From Dasyornis broadbenti (lineage: Eukaryota; Chordata; Aves; Passeriformes; Dasyornithidae), in the NCBI GenBank assembly GCA_013397935.1, contig VZRN01000563.1, positions 124,221-188,220 of the forward strand: a DNA stretch of 64,000 nt, written 5' to 3'. The translations under genes and the position numbers were made by a program. The notes beneath the pieces are model-generated. The model was not told the DNA's origin. It saw only the letters and a program-made list of their open reading frames with translations, and ran no database searches. This document shows positions 45,553 to 58,679 of this stretch, piece by piece; within the stretch, counting starts at the first letter, position 1, and every line of letters begins with the position of its first letter.

Positions 45553-48379
45553 TCTACAGTGCTTCAAGCCAGGCATATAAAACATAAGAACTCCAAATCA
45601 CTAGTTGGTCTTAAAAAGTCTTGGCTCTGAAGCTTGCCAAGTCAGCACCTTCTTTGCCTACTTGTAAAGGCAGCCAAAGAAAGGAAATAGATGAGCCATC
45701 AGCTCTGAGCATAATTTCTACTGATTCAGTTCTTAGTTCATGAGTTAGCTGGAAGGAAAAAAGGAAAGCATATGAAGAGAATGTTACAGTTCTCATAAGA
45801 CGATATCCAAATACCTTTAAAACAACGAATAAAGCACTTGTTAGAGGAGTGTTTACTCCTTCTGTACACTTATAAGGAAAATGAATCAATTAAATTTTAA
45901 TTACTAAACACATAAAACCAGTGTATTAATTAAGTGGTTTCCAGTTGCAGTAAATGATGCATCAGCATTTTTTCCCATGTCTTATTTCACTGATGACAGC
46001 CAGTAATGGGCTTTCAGGCTCAGTGCGGGCTCCCAGCACTGGGAGCAGCAGGTTGGGAAAAGCAGCCAAGAAATCTTTTCACATTAAAAAGCAGAGCTCT
46101 GCCACTAATTATGTTAAAAGTCAAGTTTGCAATTGTGAGTAGATGGTGCAGGCAGCAAAGTGAATATGGCAAAAACCATAATCCAAGACACCGGGGACCG
46201 AGACACTGCTGTAAGCCAGAACATAATCCCAGTCTTCCTTGGACTAAAACAGATGCGGAAAATCAAAGTCGTAGTGTCTAGCTGAGAAGGGTTTGATGGA
46301 TGATCGGTGTGCTCAGGCTCGCAGGGCACAAGGAAGCGATGCAAGCTGAATGCACAACCCAAAGGGCACACTGCTTTGCATGTTGGAACATCCCTATCCC
46401 TGCACAGACAAAAATTCCTTCGTAGCTCTGCTTACTCTGGCCTGCCAGAAGATGGTGGATTTCTCTGGTTGTATTGTAACTGTAGTTCACAAAGGAGATT
46501 TGTCTCTCTCTGATGTGTGGTACAACCACTTTTGAAAACTTTTAAAAAGTTTTACTTTGGCAAGGAATCTTTCTTTTGTTTTTTTGGTTTTTTTTTCCCC
46601 ATGTACCTGTTTTCTTTGTCTACAGCCCAAGTAAATCCTTAAAAGATGTTCTCCAATAAGCTCACTAGCTGGCATTGAACCCAGAAATTAAGTAGAATTC
46701 TTTCCCAACTTCTCTCCACAAGAATTTGGAGTTACCCAGGCTGAGTAGACGCAAACTCCTGACCACACAGAAATATGTCTGTTCAATTGTCATACCTCAG
46801 CCTGGAGACACATCAGGGTATCACAGAACTCCCTCAACTTCTGCTTGGTCCTGGCATGCTGCTCCAAATCACAGCTTTAATCCCTACATCTCTGGAGAGT
46901 TTGGGCTTTCAAACTTTCATTTTGTGTCCAGTCTGTTCCAGTTAGAGTCACCTGGAACGCCAGCAAGGAGCCAGTCCATTTTCTGTGCCTGAGTGCTGAC
47001 AGACGGACACCTCTTGAATTTCTTTATTCTCTTTCTTTGCTGTTTCACCAGAATTTAGGACCACTGGAAAATTCTGGCCTGAGAGTGTGCAAGTTTTCCT
47101 TACTTGTCCGCAAGTAGAGTCTGGCTGCCTCATGCAGGTAAATGGGTCTGCTGGGCAGACACTTGTTCAGACTGAAATCCACAGCAGCAGGATGACTGAG
47201 TAAGGAGACATCTAATTAGATTAAATCATAATGCTTGGAAGGAGCAGTATTTGAACTCCAATTCCATTTGAGGGGCACGTGACTTGGTGCTCCTGGGTCA
47301 TAAATACATCTGCAGCTGGTGACAGCACTTACAGTGACTATTTTTTACAAAATATCTTAGTCATTGGCACATTTGTTCCTTTGCCAGAGGTAATTTAAAC
47401 CTCCAGGTTTTGGGTGAGTAGTCTGGACAATACCAAAAGAGTAACTCTGTGGGGTCACTCTGTCAGTTGTCGCTGTTTATTGATCTGCTGTCTGCTTTGC
47501 CAGTTGATCTTCTGCGTTGCACAGTCAAAAATCTGATACCAAATTTTCTGGAAACAGGAAAAAAAAAATTAAAACTAATCATAACTGCAGCTCAGTGGTA
47601 GAAACAGCTCCTAGGAGGCAGCAGACAACTTGATTCTGGCCATCGTTGCTCTAGTGGGGGAGATGTTTTTACAGAAACAGAAATCAGATTTTTGAATATT
47701 GCCCAGGAATATCAATTAGACCACAGTAAAATGTAAATTCTGTATGCTCCTTGTTCCTTCAAAAGCTCATCTAACAATGGTCCCAGTAGGTTTTTCTTCT
47801 TTTGCTCTGTGAGTACTTCTTAAAATAATTCAGACAGTGAAAATCTAGACTCACTGAGCTAATAGCTTTCTCTCTCTCTGCATTCTACAATCTGACATGT
47901 GCCAGAAACCCCTCAATTAAATATAAAAGCTGAACCACATAATTATGTTGAAACAACAAAGCACATTTTATGTGGATAGGGAGATCAATTTATTTGATTA
48001 GTAAACAGAAATTTTATCTTTAGCTCATGGTCTTGATTTTATAAAATGTAATTTTGGAAAGAAAAGATATTTCCTGAGTTTTCTAAAAAAGCCACAGAAG
48101 TTTCAAAGCTTTTTTTTTTTTTCCAGAAAAGAAGGCAAAATGACTTCACATTAATAGCTTTTAATATGATAAAAAAATAATAAAAATAAAAAAACCTCTA
48201 TGAATGAAACCAGTTCTATCCTCACAATATGGATCCAATATATGGATCCATAGGTTTGTAATCAGCTTTCTCAGGAAGGGGAAATACAAACATCAAGCTG
48301 ATGAACTGTAGAAGCACATGAAAGCAGCAGCATGATGCAATCCAAACTCCAGTGCACAAGATAATCACTGCACCAGGAC
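45553..48379. other. Unique DNA, no gene recognised
   Basis: No repeat family recognised. Low-complexity pieces: a T/G-rich run near 46,570-46,598, T13 at 48,110-48,122, and an A-rich AAAAATAATAAAAATAAA-type patch at 48,170-48,195. Confidence 0.55.
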
Positions 48380-48620
48380 AGGCTGGGTGTGCCACAGCAT
48401 CACCTACTCCACATGGCAATGGCCAATCCACATTCACCAGATTGTACCTGGACCAAAACTTGTGCCCACATTGGCTGCTGGGGTGTGGAGCTGTGTATGG
48501 GATCTCTGGACAGGTGGCACAAACCTGAACATTGGTCACATGCCAAATTTCCTCCAAGTCATGCAGTGCCTGCAACAACAGGTGAGGAATATGTGGCTGC
48601 CCTCCTGGATACTTGTGCAG
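48380..48620 (-). pseudogene. Possible decayed endogenous-retrovirus integrase fragment
   Basis: A minus-strand frame open from about 48,625 to 48,222 has a peptide with two spaced histidines (LHKYPGGQPH), then a C-x2-C (VCATC) 23 residues after the second. About 25 residues later comes GHKFWSRYNLVNVDWPLP. That order is what an integrase N-terminal HHCC zinc finger followed by the start of the catalytic core would give. The histidine spacing (x7) is looser than usual, and the frame after the WPLP motif loses resemblance. No LTR, gag or reverse transcriptase is visible nearby. It could be a chance pattern. No functional protein is possible. Confidence 0.3.
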
Positions 48621-51600
48621 TGCTGAGGTTCAGCTGTCGCTCCAAAAAGTCCCCAAGGCTTTAAAGTATCCAGGGCACTGCCAGGGCTGCTTCAGAGCTC
48701 TCACCCTACTCTCGGCACAGTTTTCTGAGGAGCTCTTGTACTCGTGATCACATCAGGTGATGTACTCAGCGCATCACATCAGGCACTGTTTTACCTCCCT
48801 TTCCTCTCGTAGTTGAAATATGTGCTCAGTTAAGACACTGGAAGGATATGCTGCTATGTTGCCCTCCTGCTTTCCCCTACACCTTCTAGAAAAGTGAGAA
48901 ATATGTGTGGTCTGAAAACAGACCCCACCATCAAGCACTGGATAGGAATTAGACCTTTTATAGAAACAAAGCTTCTACATCACACTGGTATCAGTGCAGC
49001 TGTAAAAGTCAGTAAGGATTCCACCTGATGGTAGAGATGACAGTACAACAGCTGGGGCAATTGATCCACCTGCTGCTGCGTGAACACCTCACCTTCATGC
49101 CACACTTTGCAGCATATTTTCCTGGTATAAGAAGGGGAAATAATAAAACAGAGCTTCTGCTAACATCCAACTCACTAGAAATGAGACTTCAATTAGTGTG
49201 GGACTTCTCCACTCCTGAGGGGAAACTGGATTTGAAAGGAAGTCTGGGAATAGGCCAAATATATGTTAAAGTAATATATTATGAGAAGAAAGTGGTTATC
49301 TTTCCAACACACTCATTACCCTGTTCTGTCTTATTCAGAAAAGGTGAAGAGACCTGTCCATCTCTAATCAATACCATACCTCTCAGTGGCTTGAATGGAT
49401 TGGACTATATTTAGAATTTCTGTATGGGGCCTGCACTATCTTTCTTCAGAAACACCATCCCCTATATCAACAAGCAACACGTCAATTGAAAGCACAGGGG
49501 ATCTGATAAACCTCTTCGTCTGGTGTGCCTGGCAAGGCTCCAAGTGCATAAAACACTAAATATGGTACTGCTTTGTTCTCAGGAGTCTGTGACCACAAAG
49601 CTCCTGGGGGGAAGAAGAACATTATCAGCTTAATAAGTGATGCTTATCTCTGATGAAGCTGCTGCTAGAATTTTTAGGTCACATTTTCAAGTGATTTTCC
49701 TTTCAGATGAGGCATAAGGTATTAAAATACACATCAAAGAGCTGAGTTGTTTCCATGTTTCTCTTTAAACAATGGGCAAATCCTCCTCCTCTTTTCCTGG
49801 AATTCCTGTGTTTCAAACCTGGTCCTTACTTGGTTTATCTTGTCATTGGGACTCAACAGAGAAATCAAATGGAACTGACCACTAAATCCCTCAGAGCGGT
49901 TGTTAGCAGCATGAAGTGAAAAGGTGTTCCAGAAGAAAGAACTTCCTGAAGAGACTGTGTAAACAGTGTGACCATCACTGCTGGACTAAACAAGCTAGAA
50001 TTATGGACTCTTGTCTTAATGCTGTAATAAAGGGGCATCAGCTGCTCTCAGTGCTCTTCACTAATAGAGGTATGCCAGGGAATTCCCAGAGAAACAAAGA
50101 TGTGAATTCTCCAATAGGATATTGATTGACACGGCTTAGCTGATGTGGATTTGTAGATCAGAAGTGGAAACAACATCCTGCAGAAGTGCACATGGGTAGG
50201 CGTTTCATTCTTGCTCCCTGCATCTGAGAGGCACAGCAAGTCCTGTGCTTTCCCTGGGAGAGGCTCAGGGAAACTACCAAGAAGAATGCAGTGCCTTAGA
50301 ATTTACTTTCACTGCATTCAATTTCTTTCTCACTCGGGAAACCTAAGTCAAAGGCACAGGTGAGTGTCCTTCAGGAGGAAGGACATCCTCAAGTGTCTTA
50401 AATTCTCCCGTGGGCAATATTTTCCAAGCAGTTATCAATTTCTTTCTTCAGGGCTGGAAATCACGGGCAGTATATACAGCTTTGGCCATTCCAATAGTTC
50501 CTGAGAAATCACTCACTAAGTGTTCTATGGTACCTGCAGGATTACCTCATATAAAATAAGATGCAGATCAAGTCCAATGGCCTTCAAACACATTTCAGTT
50601 CAATGATGCCTCACCCTCAGCATGACACTCTGGTGGGCTTCATTCCTGTGGAATGCAACTCCAACTTTATTTCTAGCCTGCACAAGGACTTAGGGCTTTG
50701 TGGGCTTGCAGAGAAGATAAATGTAACCTATACAAACTGCAGTGAAAAAATCCTGTTGATAAATTACAGGAGCCTTCAGACATGATTGCCCCAAATTAGT
50801 GAAAAAATTGGATATCGCAATTTAGATACCAGTGTCCACTTGGTCACATGACCATGGTCTGTGTCACCAGGGAAGGTCATGTTTCATGCTGGAGGTTGTG
50901 TTAAGCCTTTCCACAATAAAAATACACTGTCTTCATTACATGAAAACCCTAAATACTGTATTGTTTTTCCTCAGTTTCCATGAATCTCCAGCCTACCACA
51001 CTGCACACAGAACAATATTTTCTCTTCCCTCCTCAGAGACTGAAGTCAAAACATGGTCTATCATATTCTGGATCTAATATTTATTTGTTTGAAGTGAATT
51101 GCCTGGATTCTATCAATTCCAGCATTTCCCATGTTTGTTATCCATAGTAAGATCCAAACTTTAGCACCAGCTGAAATGGAAGCTGGAATCTGAAATCTGA
51201 ACTAAACTAATTCAGGAAACTCCACTATTGCTACTTACTTTTTGTAGTTTCTATGTAGTTTTATTTGATTTTTTTCTGAGTTTTTCCCATTTTCATCTTG
51301 AACTCATCTACAATTTTAAGAAACAAGTTATTCAAAGACAAAGCCATCCACAAACATACCTGTCACTGAATGAAGATAATCTCCTTTCATTTTGAACTCA
51401 CTGAAACTAAAAATGGCTTCATAGCAATGCTCCTGCACTTGATGAAGGTTTCTAAATATGACTTGGTCCTTTTATAATCTAAATTTCTTTTTCTTCTTTG
51501 TCATTACTGTCAGTATCATGGGTTTATTTATAATTTATTTATTTCTGATTTATTTTAAAAGTTATTTCCGCAGGGGAAATTTTCTTTTTAGTGTCTCAAT

Positions 51601-54600
51601 GCCTATATTTTTTTTGGAGAACTATGATTGGATGGAAACACCTGAGCAGAGAGTGAGACACTGAACATCGTTAATGTCATTGCAGTCTCAAGAATGATAC
51701 TTCAGTCACCTATGTGACTCACTGCTTTTTGTAAAGGCATGAATGATTTGAATATACCGTTGGCTGAGCTTTAAGCTGATCAGCTTGTGGGGTACATATG
51801 TATACAGGAGAAAAATGATCCTTTGGAATAGTGTGACTGAAAGGGAAGGAGTGAAACTGTACCAATTTGCATACGATGAATACCTGATTTATGCACAGTA
51901 CTTGGATCAAAACCAGCTTTGATTTTCAGCCCAGACAGGAAATTGATTTGCATCAGTTTTACATATGTTGGAATTTGACTCTATTTGTTTTCTGCTGGAA
52001 AATTTCAATGCTCATTCACCATGATGCTGCACTAGATATACGTACTAACAATGTTGCAAAATGTTTTTTAAATGCTGCAAATACAAAAGCAAATGTTTTA
52101 CTCTCAAATAAGAGATCCCATAATGCAAAGTGCTTTCCTGAATCTAGTTCTTTCAGCTATTTTGTTTGTTTTACTTTTACTGCATTATTCCTGTATGAAA
52201 CCCCAAAAATTTTAGTAAAAGCAAAGTGTTATGAGAATGTTTTCAGATTCTAATTTCATAATAGATGTTAAAACAATATTTTCAAATCCATAAAATTGTA
52301 TTGAACAGCATCTTCTTTTTATTTACATTTTTAATGTGGTGCAAAATTTGTTTTGGTAGCTGAAACTGTTGCCAATAGTATTCTGAACTTAGAATCTTAC
52401 AGTCTGAGTTTCCAGTTCTGTAGTGATTGATCAATAAACCTTTTCTTTGAGGCAGCAGTGAATTTTAAAATAGGTGTACCCACAATGTAGCCCTGATATG
52501 TTACTAAAATGTCTAGATTCAGCTGAATAACAATTAGGATAACATATCCCTATCTTCTTGAATCCTGCATTCTGGGTGTAGTAGGGCTGCAACTCTCTCT
52601 CTCTCTCTCTCTTTGAAGATTTAAACTATAAGAAAACTCTAAGAAGTTAGGCCTCTCCACTTTTCCACAAAACTCCATCTGCTTTCTTGCAGTTAGTTAG
52701 TGTCTGTAAAGTAACTAAAAGTGGTCATTTGAAACTAACAGGCACAGCACTGCCAGCTGCCACGGATGAGACATTTTCCCAGTGCTGCTATCTGAGTTTC
52801 AGGGGAAAAAGAAGGTATTTTTGTGCCTATTTTCCTCTAGTACAATATACTGCAAGTTTTTTGTGTCTGGGAACTGCAGCACACATCTATGTTCCTTAAG
52901 TTCCTTAAATTAATTTAAAAAGCAATTTTCTGTCTTTAGATGGTACCTTCCCTTTGATACTATCACTTCCTCTCTGAAAAGACTGATTTTCATTCATATC
53001 TATTTTAACCTCACTACTGACCCAGATATTAGATGATGCTTTGTGAAAAGATTATGCTATATTAGCTCATTGCAGGAAACTTCTGCGAATGTGGTGCTCA
53101 GAACTGTGTGTTGTGTAAGAACCTGGAATGAGATGAATGTTGGAAGTTCTGTGTTCCTAAAACAGTGATGGAAATAGGACTCTGAGCCAGAACTTTGGCC
53201 ATTTCCTTGTAGCAATCACTGCATAAATGCATAAAATATGTATTCACATTCTCAGGGATTCTGCAGCTTTTCTTTGTACTCCCTCTTTTTCTGTATTTCC
53301 CCTTTGGTTTCCTTCCCTGCCTCACTCTGCACTGTGGCAGCTTCTCTCCTCGAATCATCCCTGACTCCTGCCAGGGAAGGAGCAATCAGCTCCTGCTGAG
53401 AGGAATCATCTCTGCCAGTGCACAAGGAAGGGACTGGGGGGAAGAGGCAGAGTTCCCTGCTCCCAAACACTCCCTTTCATAAAACATGCAGCAAGCAGAG
53501 CAACAACACAGGCTCTGTCCAACACAGATGTATGGTTCTGCAGTTCCAAATGATATTCCTCACCTGCCCTCTCTGCTGAGACCTCTGCACAAACAGTTTT
53601 CCTTTCAAATACAGATTCATCAATATTTAACAGCCAGGCTACTGCCAAAGCAAACCTTGAAATGAAGTTTAGCCAGATGATCCAATTGCCTTAAGTTAGC
53701 AGTGAGCTCAAACACACAGCTGTTCAAAAACTAAAAGGTATTTTCAGCAAGGCTATAATTTAGGCAGCATTATCTTAAGGGATTTCTAAGCTCATGAGAA
53801 ACATGATTTGTGTTCATAGCACAAGGGATTTGCATAGATAACACATAAATCTATTAGGAAGCAGCAATAGCTGCAGCACTCACAGCCAACCGTGCACTGC
53901 TCTAAAAGCTGGGTATCAGGGACCACAGTCTGCACATTTTGACTGCTGAGGGGTGACTTCATGGGGACAGGTGGAAAAAGCATAAATCAGTCAGTTACTC
54001 TATGATCTGGTTGAAGAAACGAGGGTACCAAGATGTGATAAAATTTCTTCATTTTCATCTAGCAAGGTTTTATTTCAATCTCTTGCAAGTTTGTGTGGTA
54101 ATTAAGTTGAAGTAGAGCCTGGCACATCTAGCTGGCAGAAACAGATTATTTGTTTGGAAGACGCATTCACAAAATCAATATGAATCCATTTGTGAAAGTG
54201 GAGTAATTTAGAGAACTACCAGCTATCCTCATTTCAGTTCTGCCTGTTTACTGAAAACAGTGTGAAAAGAATTGGAAAGGCAATGTACACTTAAACACCT
54301 ACATTTAAAGACTTGCCAGACAAAAGATTAGGTTGTTATTAAGTAAATTTTTTCCTGGATCAAATAATTTTCCTGTTTTATACCAAGAAAGAGTTTTAAG
54401 GAGTTTAAGCAAAAATATTTCATGTGGAGTCCTGTCATAAATCTTTTGATGGGTAAAAGTTTATTCTTTAAACTTCTATTCCTCCAATTTTGGCTCTCTA
54501 TTTGGGGGACATCTGACTTCAAGTCTGTTGCATAGTTCATCCTAGAAGTTTTCAGAACTGTGGATTACATTAAAAAAAACACAAAACCCTTTTCAAGAGC

Positions 54601-54765
54601 CACATGTTTACATATGCAAATTAGCATTGTGCAAAGTTTCATTGGTTTATATAAACATGTTCTTTCACTAGGCATGGTGCCTGCCACTAGACAGGTCCAG
54701 ACTCTTATTCTGTAGGCACACAAGGATAAAGGCACAGCTATGCCATCATTAAAAAGGATTTGTGA
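48621..54765. other. Long unique stretch, no gene recognised
   Basis: AT-rich unique DNA. A 128-codon plus frame (49,028-49,414) and a 120-codon frame (51,891-52,253) show no domain I know. The (CT)n microsatellite at 52,592-52,613 is listed separately. No CR1 or LTR is visible. Confidence 0.55.
52592..52613. repeat. (CT)n microsatellite
   Basis: About ten uninterrupted CT units followed by TTGAAG. Confidence 0.95.
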
Positions 54766-55095
54766 AGTGTTTAGCTGGAGAAAAAGAAGATCAGAGAAGA
54801 CCTCAACACTCTCTACAACTACCAGACAGGATGTTGGAGCCAGCGCAAGGGGAAATAGCCTGAAGTTGTACCAGGGAAGGTTTAGATTGGATGTTAGAAA
54901 AAATGTCTTCATTGAAAGGCCTGTCAAGCATTTGAACAGAGTGCATAGGGGATTTGTGGAGTCACCATCTGTGGGTGTATTTAGATGTGGCACTGGGGGC
55001 ATGGTTTAGTGGTGGACTTGACAGTGCTGGGTTAATGGTTTGACTCGATGATCTTAGAGTTCTTTTCCAATCTAAATGATTTTCTGATTTTGATT
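54766..55095 (+). mobile_element. CR1 LINE, 3' end fragment
   Basis: GTGTTTAGCTGGAGAAAAAG, GAAGACCTCAACACTCTCTA, AGGTTTAGATTGGATGTTAG, TTTGACTCGATGATCTTAGA and TCTTTTCCAATCTAAATGAT, with an eroded tail TTTTCTGATTTTGATT. It belongs to the same broad group as the copy at 36,795. Confidence 0.9.
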
Positions 55096-55785
55096 CAAAG
55101 CCCTCAAGTATTGCCTGTTAACCATGGCTTAACTTTGCTGTTTCACAATAACTTGTCTTCAGCTGTGGAATCATCTTAAGAAGTCTCTATTTTGAGGGGC
55201 GTTTTGCCTTGTTTTCCTTTGCCTTCCCTGGTTGTACACCCAGACAACTGCATTGAGCGGCCCTCATATAAATGCAGGCTGGTGAACTGACCTGAGCACT
55301 GAATCAAAAGTAACCTGTCCTGCTAAGTCAGTAATTTTTCACAGAGGTCTGTGAGTCAGTTCACTCTGTGAACCTTAAAAGCTACAGTGGGACAACCCAC
55401 AGCACAGAAGGGCAACTGGAGCACACAAAGCATGGATTTGTCCCTTTGCCCCAGAAGACCCAGTACAGTGAGCAATGACCTGCCACAATCATAACACAGA
55501 TGTCCAGTGGCTGTAGGAGAACTCTATTTCAAGGAGTTCTTTAGCCTTCCTGTGTTTGGCTTTATGGGCAGATTATCCCATTAAGGTTCAGTTGGGGTAA
55601 CAGGAATCCACCAGGCTTAGTAATTCCCTGATATGCAGACATCTCACCTTCCCTGTAGCAGCATAATCCTCCCGAACTGGGGTTTTTGACTGCATACCTC
55701 CCATGGTTTTGAAACACATTCCCTAAGCAAGTAGATGTTTGAGCTATGACTGTTGGGTGGTTTCTACAACCCCTGTGTCAGAGGT
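55096..55785. other. Unique DNA between convergent CR1 fragments
   Basis: No repeat or coding pattern recognised. Confidence 0.55.
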
Positions 55786-55950
55786 TGTGAACAATTCCAG
55801 GGATGGGACAGCCACAGCTTCTCTGGAAAACCTGTTTCAGTGCTTCACCAACCTCTCAGTAAAGATTTTCTTCCTAATATCCAATCTAAACCTACTCTCT
55901 TACAGCTTGAAGACATTCCCCCTTGTCCTGTCACTACATGCTCTTGTCAC
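55786..55950 (-). mobile_element. CR1 LINE, internal fragment lacking its 3' tail
   Basis: GTGAACAATTCCAGGGATGG, CACAGCTTCTCTGGAAAACC, ATCCAATCTAAACCTACTCT and TTCCCCCTTGTCCTGTCACT are reverse CR1 3' UTR. The ~120 bp nearest the 3' tail, including the octamers, are absent. Loss of the 3' side is unusual for LINE insertion and implies a later deletion or rearrangement. Confidence 0.88.
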
Positions 55951-57189
55951 TAGTCCATGAAATGAGTTTTCAGCTGCCTTTTTGGGTTTTTTGTTTTTGG
56001 ACAGTTTAAACAAGGCAAGTGGAACATGTAGTGAAAGACCATAGGGAAAGAGTTAATGTTCACACATTTTATATGACCTCACATAAATGACCACATCAGG
56101 AACGTATCAGCTTTATTTTTTAGGTTCTGCGGTTCAAAAGTTTCAAAGCATTCTGAAGTGCACTGCCTCTATTCAAGTGAGCATGGAGACTTGGAAGCAA
56201 GGATATGTGGGGAAAACAAATCCTTTTGGATCTCTTTCAGCTACATACACTTTTTGTGGCACTTCAGCTCACAGGACAACCTGGCCCTTGGCACAGTCAC
56301 ACACTGATCTGAAGTCTGAGAAGTTTTCCTTATTGCTTCTGAAACTGTGTGTAAAGCAATTGTATTAAGCTGTACATTTGTTCAAGTTCTTATCCCATAT
56401 GGGCAGTAAATGAGACAATTCTTTCAGCCCCATCAGTACGAGACAAATGATGTGGAAAGTAATTTCTTGTGTACCCTTCAAGAGCTGTCTGAGCTGTGAC
56501 CTCTTCTCTTGCTATTCTATCTTGCAACTTGTAAATAAACCAGAGTTTCCTAAGCAATTAGCATTGCAGCACATTCTGTGTATTCTCCTTAACTTATCCC
56601 TCTGTGGAACAAGTGCCTGAAATGGGGGAATCACAGAGTGGACCTGAAGATCTCAGTTCTGAAAAAATGTTTTTACCTTCCTTTTTCTTGTGGTTGTGAT
56701 TGATCTTGTGGAACTTCATTTTATCTAATCAATGTTTTGGTTTAGTCCTATTAACTTTATCTTGACATCCCACATTTCTTCATTGTTGATACACTCTAGT
56801 CCTTTACCTAAAAAGTGATAATCAATATGATTCTGAAAAATTAATTTCATCTAGCTTTAGCATTCATAAAGCATCTTTGGCAATGCAGCTGATCACAGGT
56901 AACAGTAAGAGTTCCTGTCACAGGAATCAAGCTTAAGTTTTCAGCTTACACACACCTGACCTTGCCATGAGATAGTTCTCTGTTTATTCGAATAATTATA
57001 TACATGTTATTGGCCTAGAGAAAAACCAACAACCCTCCCACTAGGGTTAATGACCAAAGCTGACTTTGTTTGACAAAAGATGTCTAGAAGGGTCAAATGG
57101 ATTCATCAACAGCGCATAGATTTAGAGAAATCTAAACTGCAGAGTAATTTTGGCAAGGTAAAAACAGTGGAATTAAATCCAAGATGATT
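55951..57189. other. Unique DNA, nothing recognised
   Basis: No repeat family or gene recognised. The 93-codon frame at 56,087-56,368 has no domain pattern. Confidence 0.55.
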
Positions 57190-57264
57190 TTGACCAAATA
57201 TTTAATTTACACATCCTTTATTTCTTTCAGAGCTCCACTCAGTAGTGCAAAAATGAGTGGAGTG
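57190..57264 (+). repeat. 75-bp direct repeat, copy 1, with hairpin and 3' splice-site-like tract
   Basis: Differs from 58,605-58,679 at three positions of 75 by eye. It contains a pyrimidine tract ending TTTATTTCTTTCAG (a strong 3' splice-site look-alike), followed by AGCTCCACTCAGTAGTGCAA and AAATGAGTGGAGTG. CTCCACTCA and TGAGTGGAG form perfect 9-bp arms. Beyond the repeat a second, overlapping inverted repeat pairs GCTCCACTCAGTAG (57,232-57,245) with CTACTCAGTGGAGC (57,266-57,279) at 13 of 14 positions. I do not recognise the family. Confidence 0.9.
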
Positions 57265-57279
57265 GCTACTCAGTGGAGC

Positions 57280-58604
57280 CCAGGATATTGTCTGATTTTG
57301 CACTTGATGCTCTGTTCTCCTATTGCTCTGTGAGGCAAATGTGGGCTATTCTCTCATCTTTCTGTGACTCAGCTTCTCTCTCCATCATCTCCATTTTGAA
57401 AAGATCACCTCCTTTATATGGATTTATGGATATTCTACAAGTATGCACCTTGAATTTTGACCTTCATTTCTGCCTGATTGCTTTAAATCTATTTTATCAC
57501 AGAAGTACAACTACTTTATTGTTAAAATAGAGGGACTTTTATTACCTCATAAATAATGGGATTACGAAAGATACCTGAGTTCCTCAGTGGATTTTTTGAG
57601 AGATTTCTATGAAATAAGACCTAAAAGTAAAGCAATTCTACTTTTGTTATTAATTCAGAGTTATACTTCTTATCTATTAAAACAAGAGTTGTTACCAAAA
57701 AAAAACAAAAAAAACAAAAAACCCAAAAAAACTACCAATTGAAAATTAATATATTATTTGTTCAGAGATTAGCAAAAATGAAGTCATTAATATTCCAAAA
57801 TTACTAGTGAAGCTCAAGATAAATGCAGGGTTATAATTTAAATCTAATGGATTATTTGAGTAGGATTAATGGAATTTTAAGAAAAATTCCTCTCCCACTA
57901 TGTAGAAAGCCTCTCTAAGCTGCATAATGCAGTTGAATGGATGTGATGAGAATCGGATGTAATGGGCTTGTGGATGAGGAAGGTGTGATTAAAAGAAGAA
58001 GAAAGGCAGGATCTTGCCTGGGGGAAGAGGCAATAGATTAGCACGTGGTTTAGACCATACAAAGTGGTTGATAAAAAGTCTAGATGAGAGAAATATCTGC
58101 CAGGGAAAAAGAAGAAATCAAAATTGTAGGAGTACTAGCTCATCTTCACCTTACAAAGATGCTTTTCAAATCAATTAATTATCAGCAAAATAGTCCACAT
58201 AGAACTTTATGGAAAAATTGCAGATGTAGCCTCTTTTTCTTGTGCTACAAAATAATTTATTCAGAAAATGTCATTTCTTTTGGCCACCCAGAGAGGAACT
58301 AAATGAGCAGGATTCCTTCAATTTTCTTCGCTAAAGTAAAGTGGATGACTATCTTGCATTCTGCTTTCAAACAGAAACATAGCATTAAACACATCTGAAA
58401 AATAAAGGCATTACCTTAGACTACTGCAAAAATATATTCTGATTAACTCATGGCTTAAATGAAAAAAATATCTACTTGAATTGTAAATAAAATTGTTGTA
58501 CCAAAATAGATAAAGACTGAAAATTAATACCAAGAAGTAGTTTGGAATGAGCTGATCACAAGACTCCATAAAATCTAAATGGATCTGTCATATTTAATGC
58601 AGCC
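57280..58604. other. AT-rich DNA between the two 75-bp repeats
   Basis: No gene or known repeat. An A-rich run with C interruptions lies at 57,697-57,731. If the flanking repeats were a target duplication this would be the insert, but it shows no element-like termini. Confidence 0.5.
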
Positions 58605-58679
58605 TTGACCAGATATTTAATTTACATATCCTTTATTTCTTTCAGAGCTCCACTCAGTAGTGCAAAAACGAGTGGAGTG
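58605..58679 (+). repeat. 75-bp direct repeat, copy 2
   Basis: Same orientation as 57,190-57,264. The hairpin arms are reduced to 8 bp because TGAGTGGAG has become CGAGTGGAG. The TTTCTTTCAG acceptor-like end is unchanged. The extended inverted repeat of copy 1 is missing; the following bases are unrelated. Confidence 0.9.

Noticed and set aside
57190..58679. 75-bp repeats as target-site duplications of a 1.34-kb insertion
   Set aside because: The repeats differ at three positions, the interval has no element-like termini, and 75 bp is far beyond normal target duplications. A shared repeat block is simpler.
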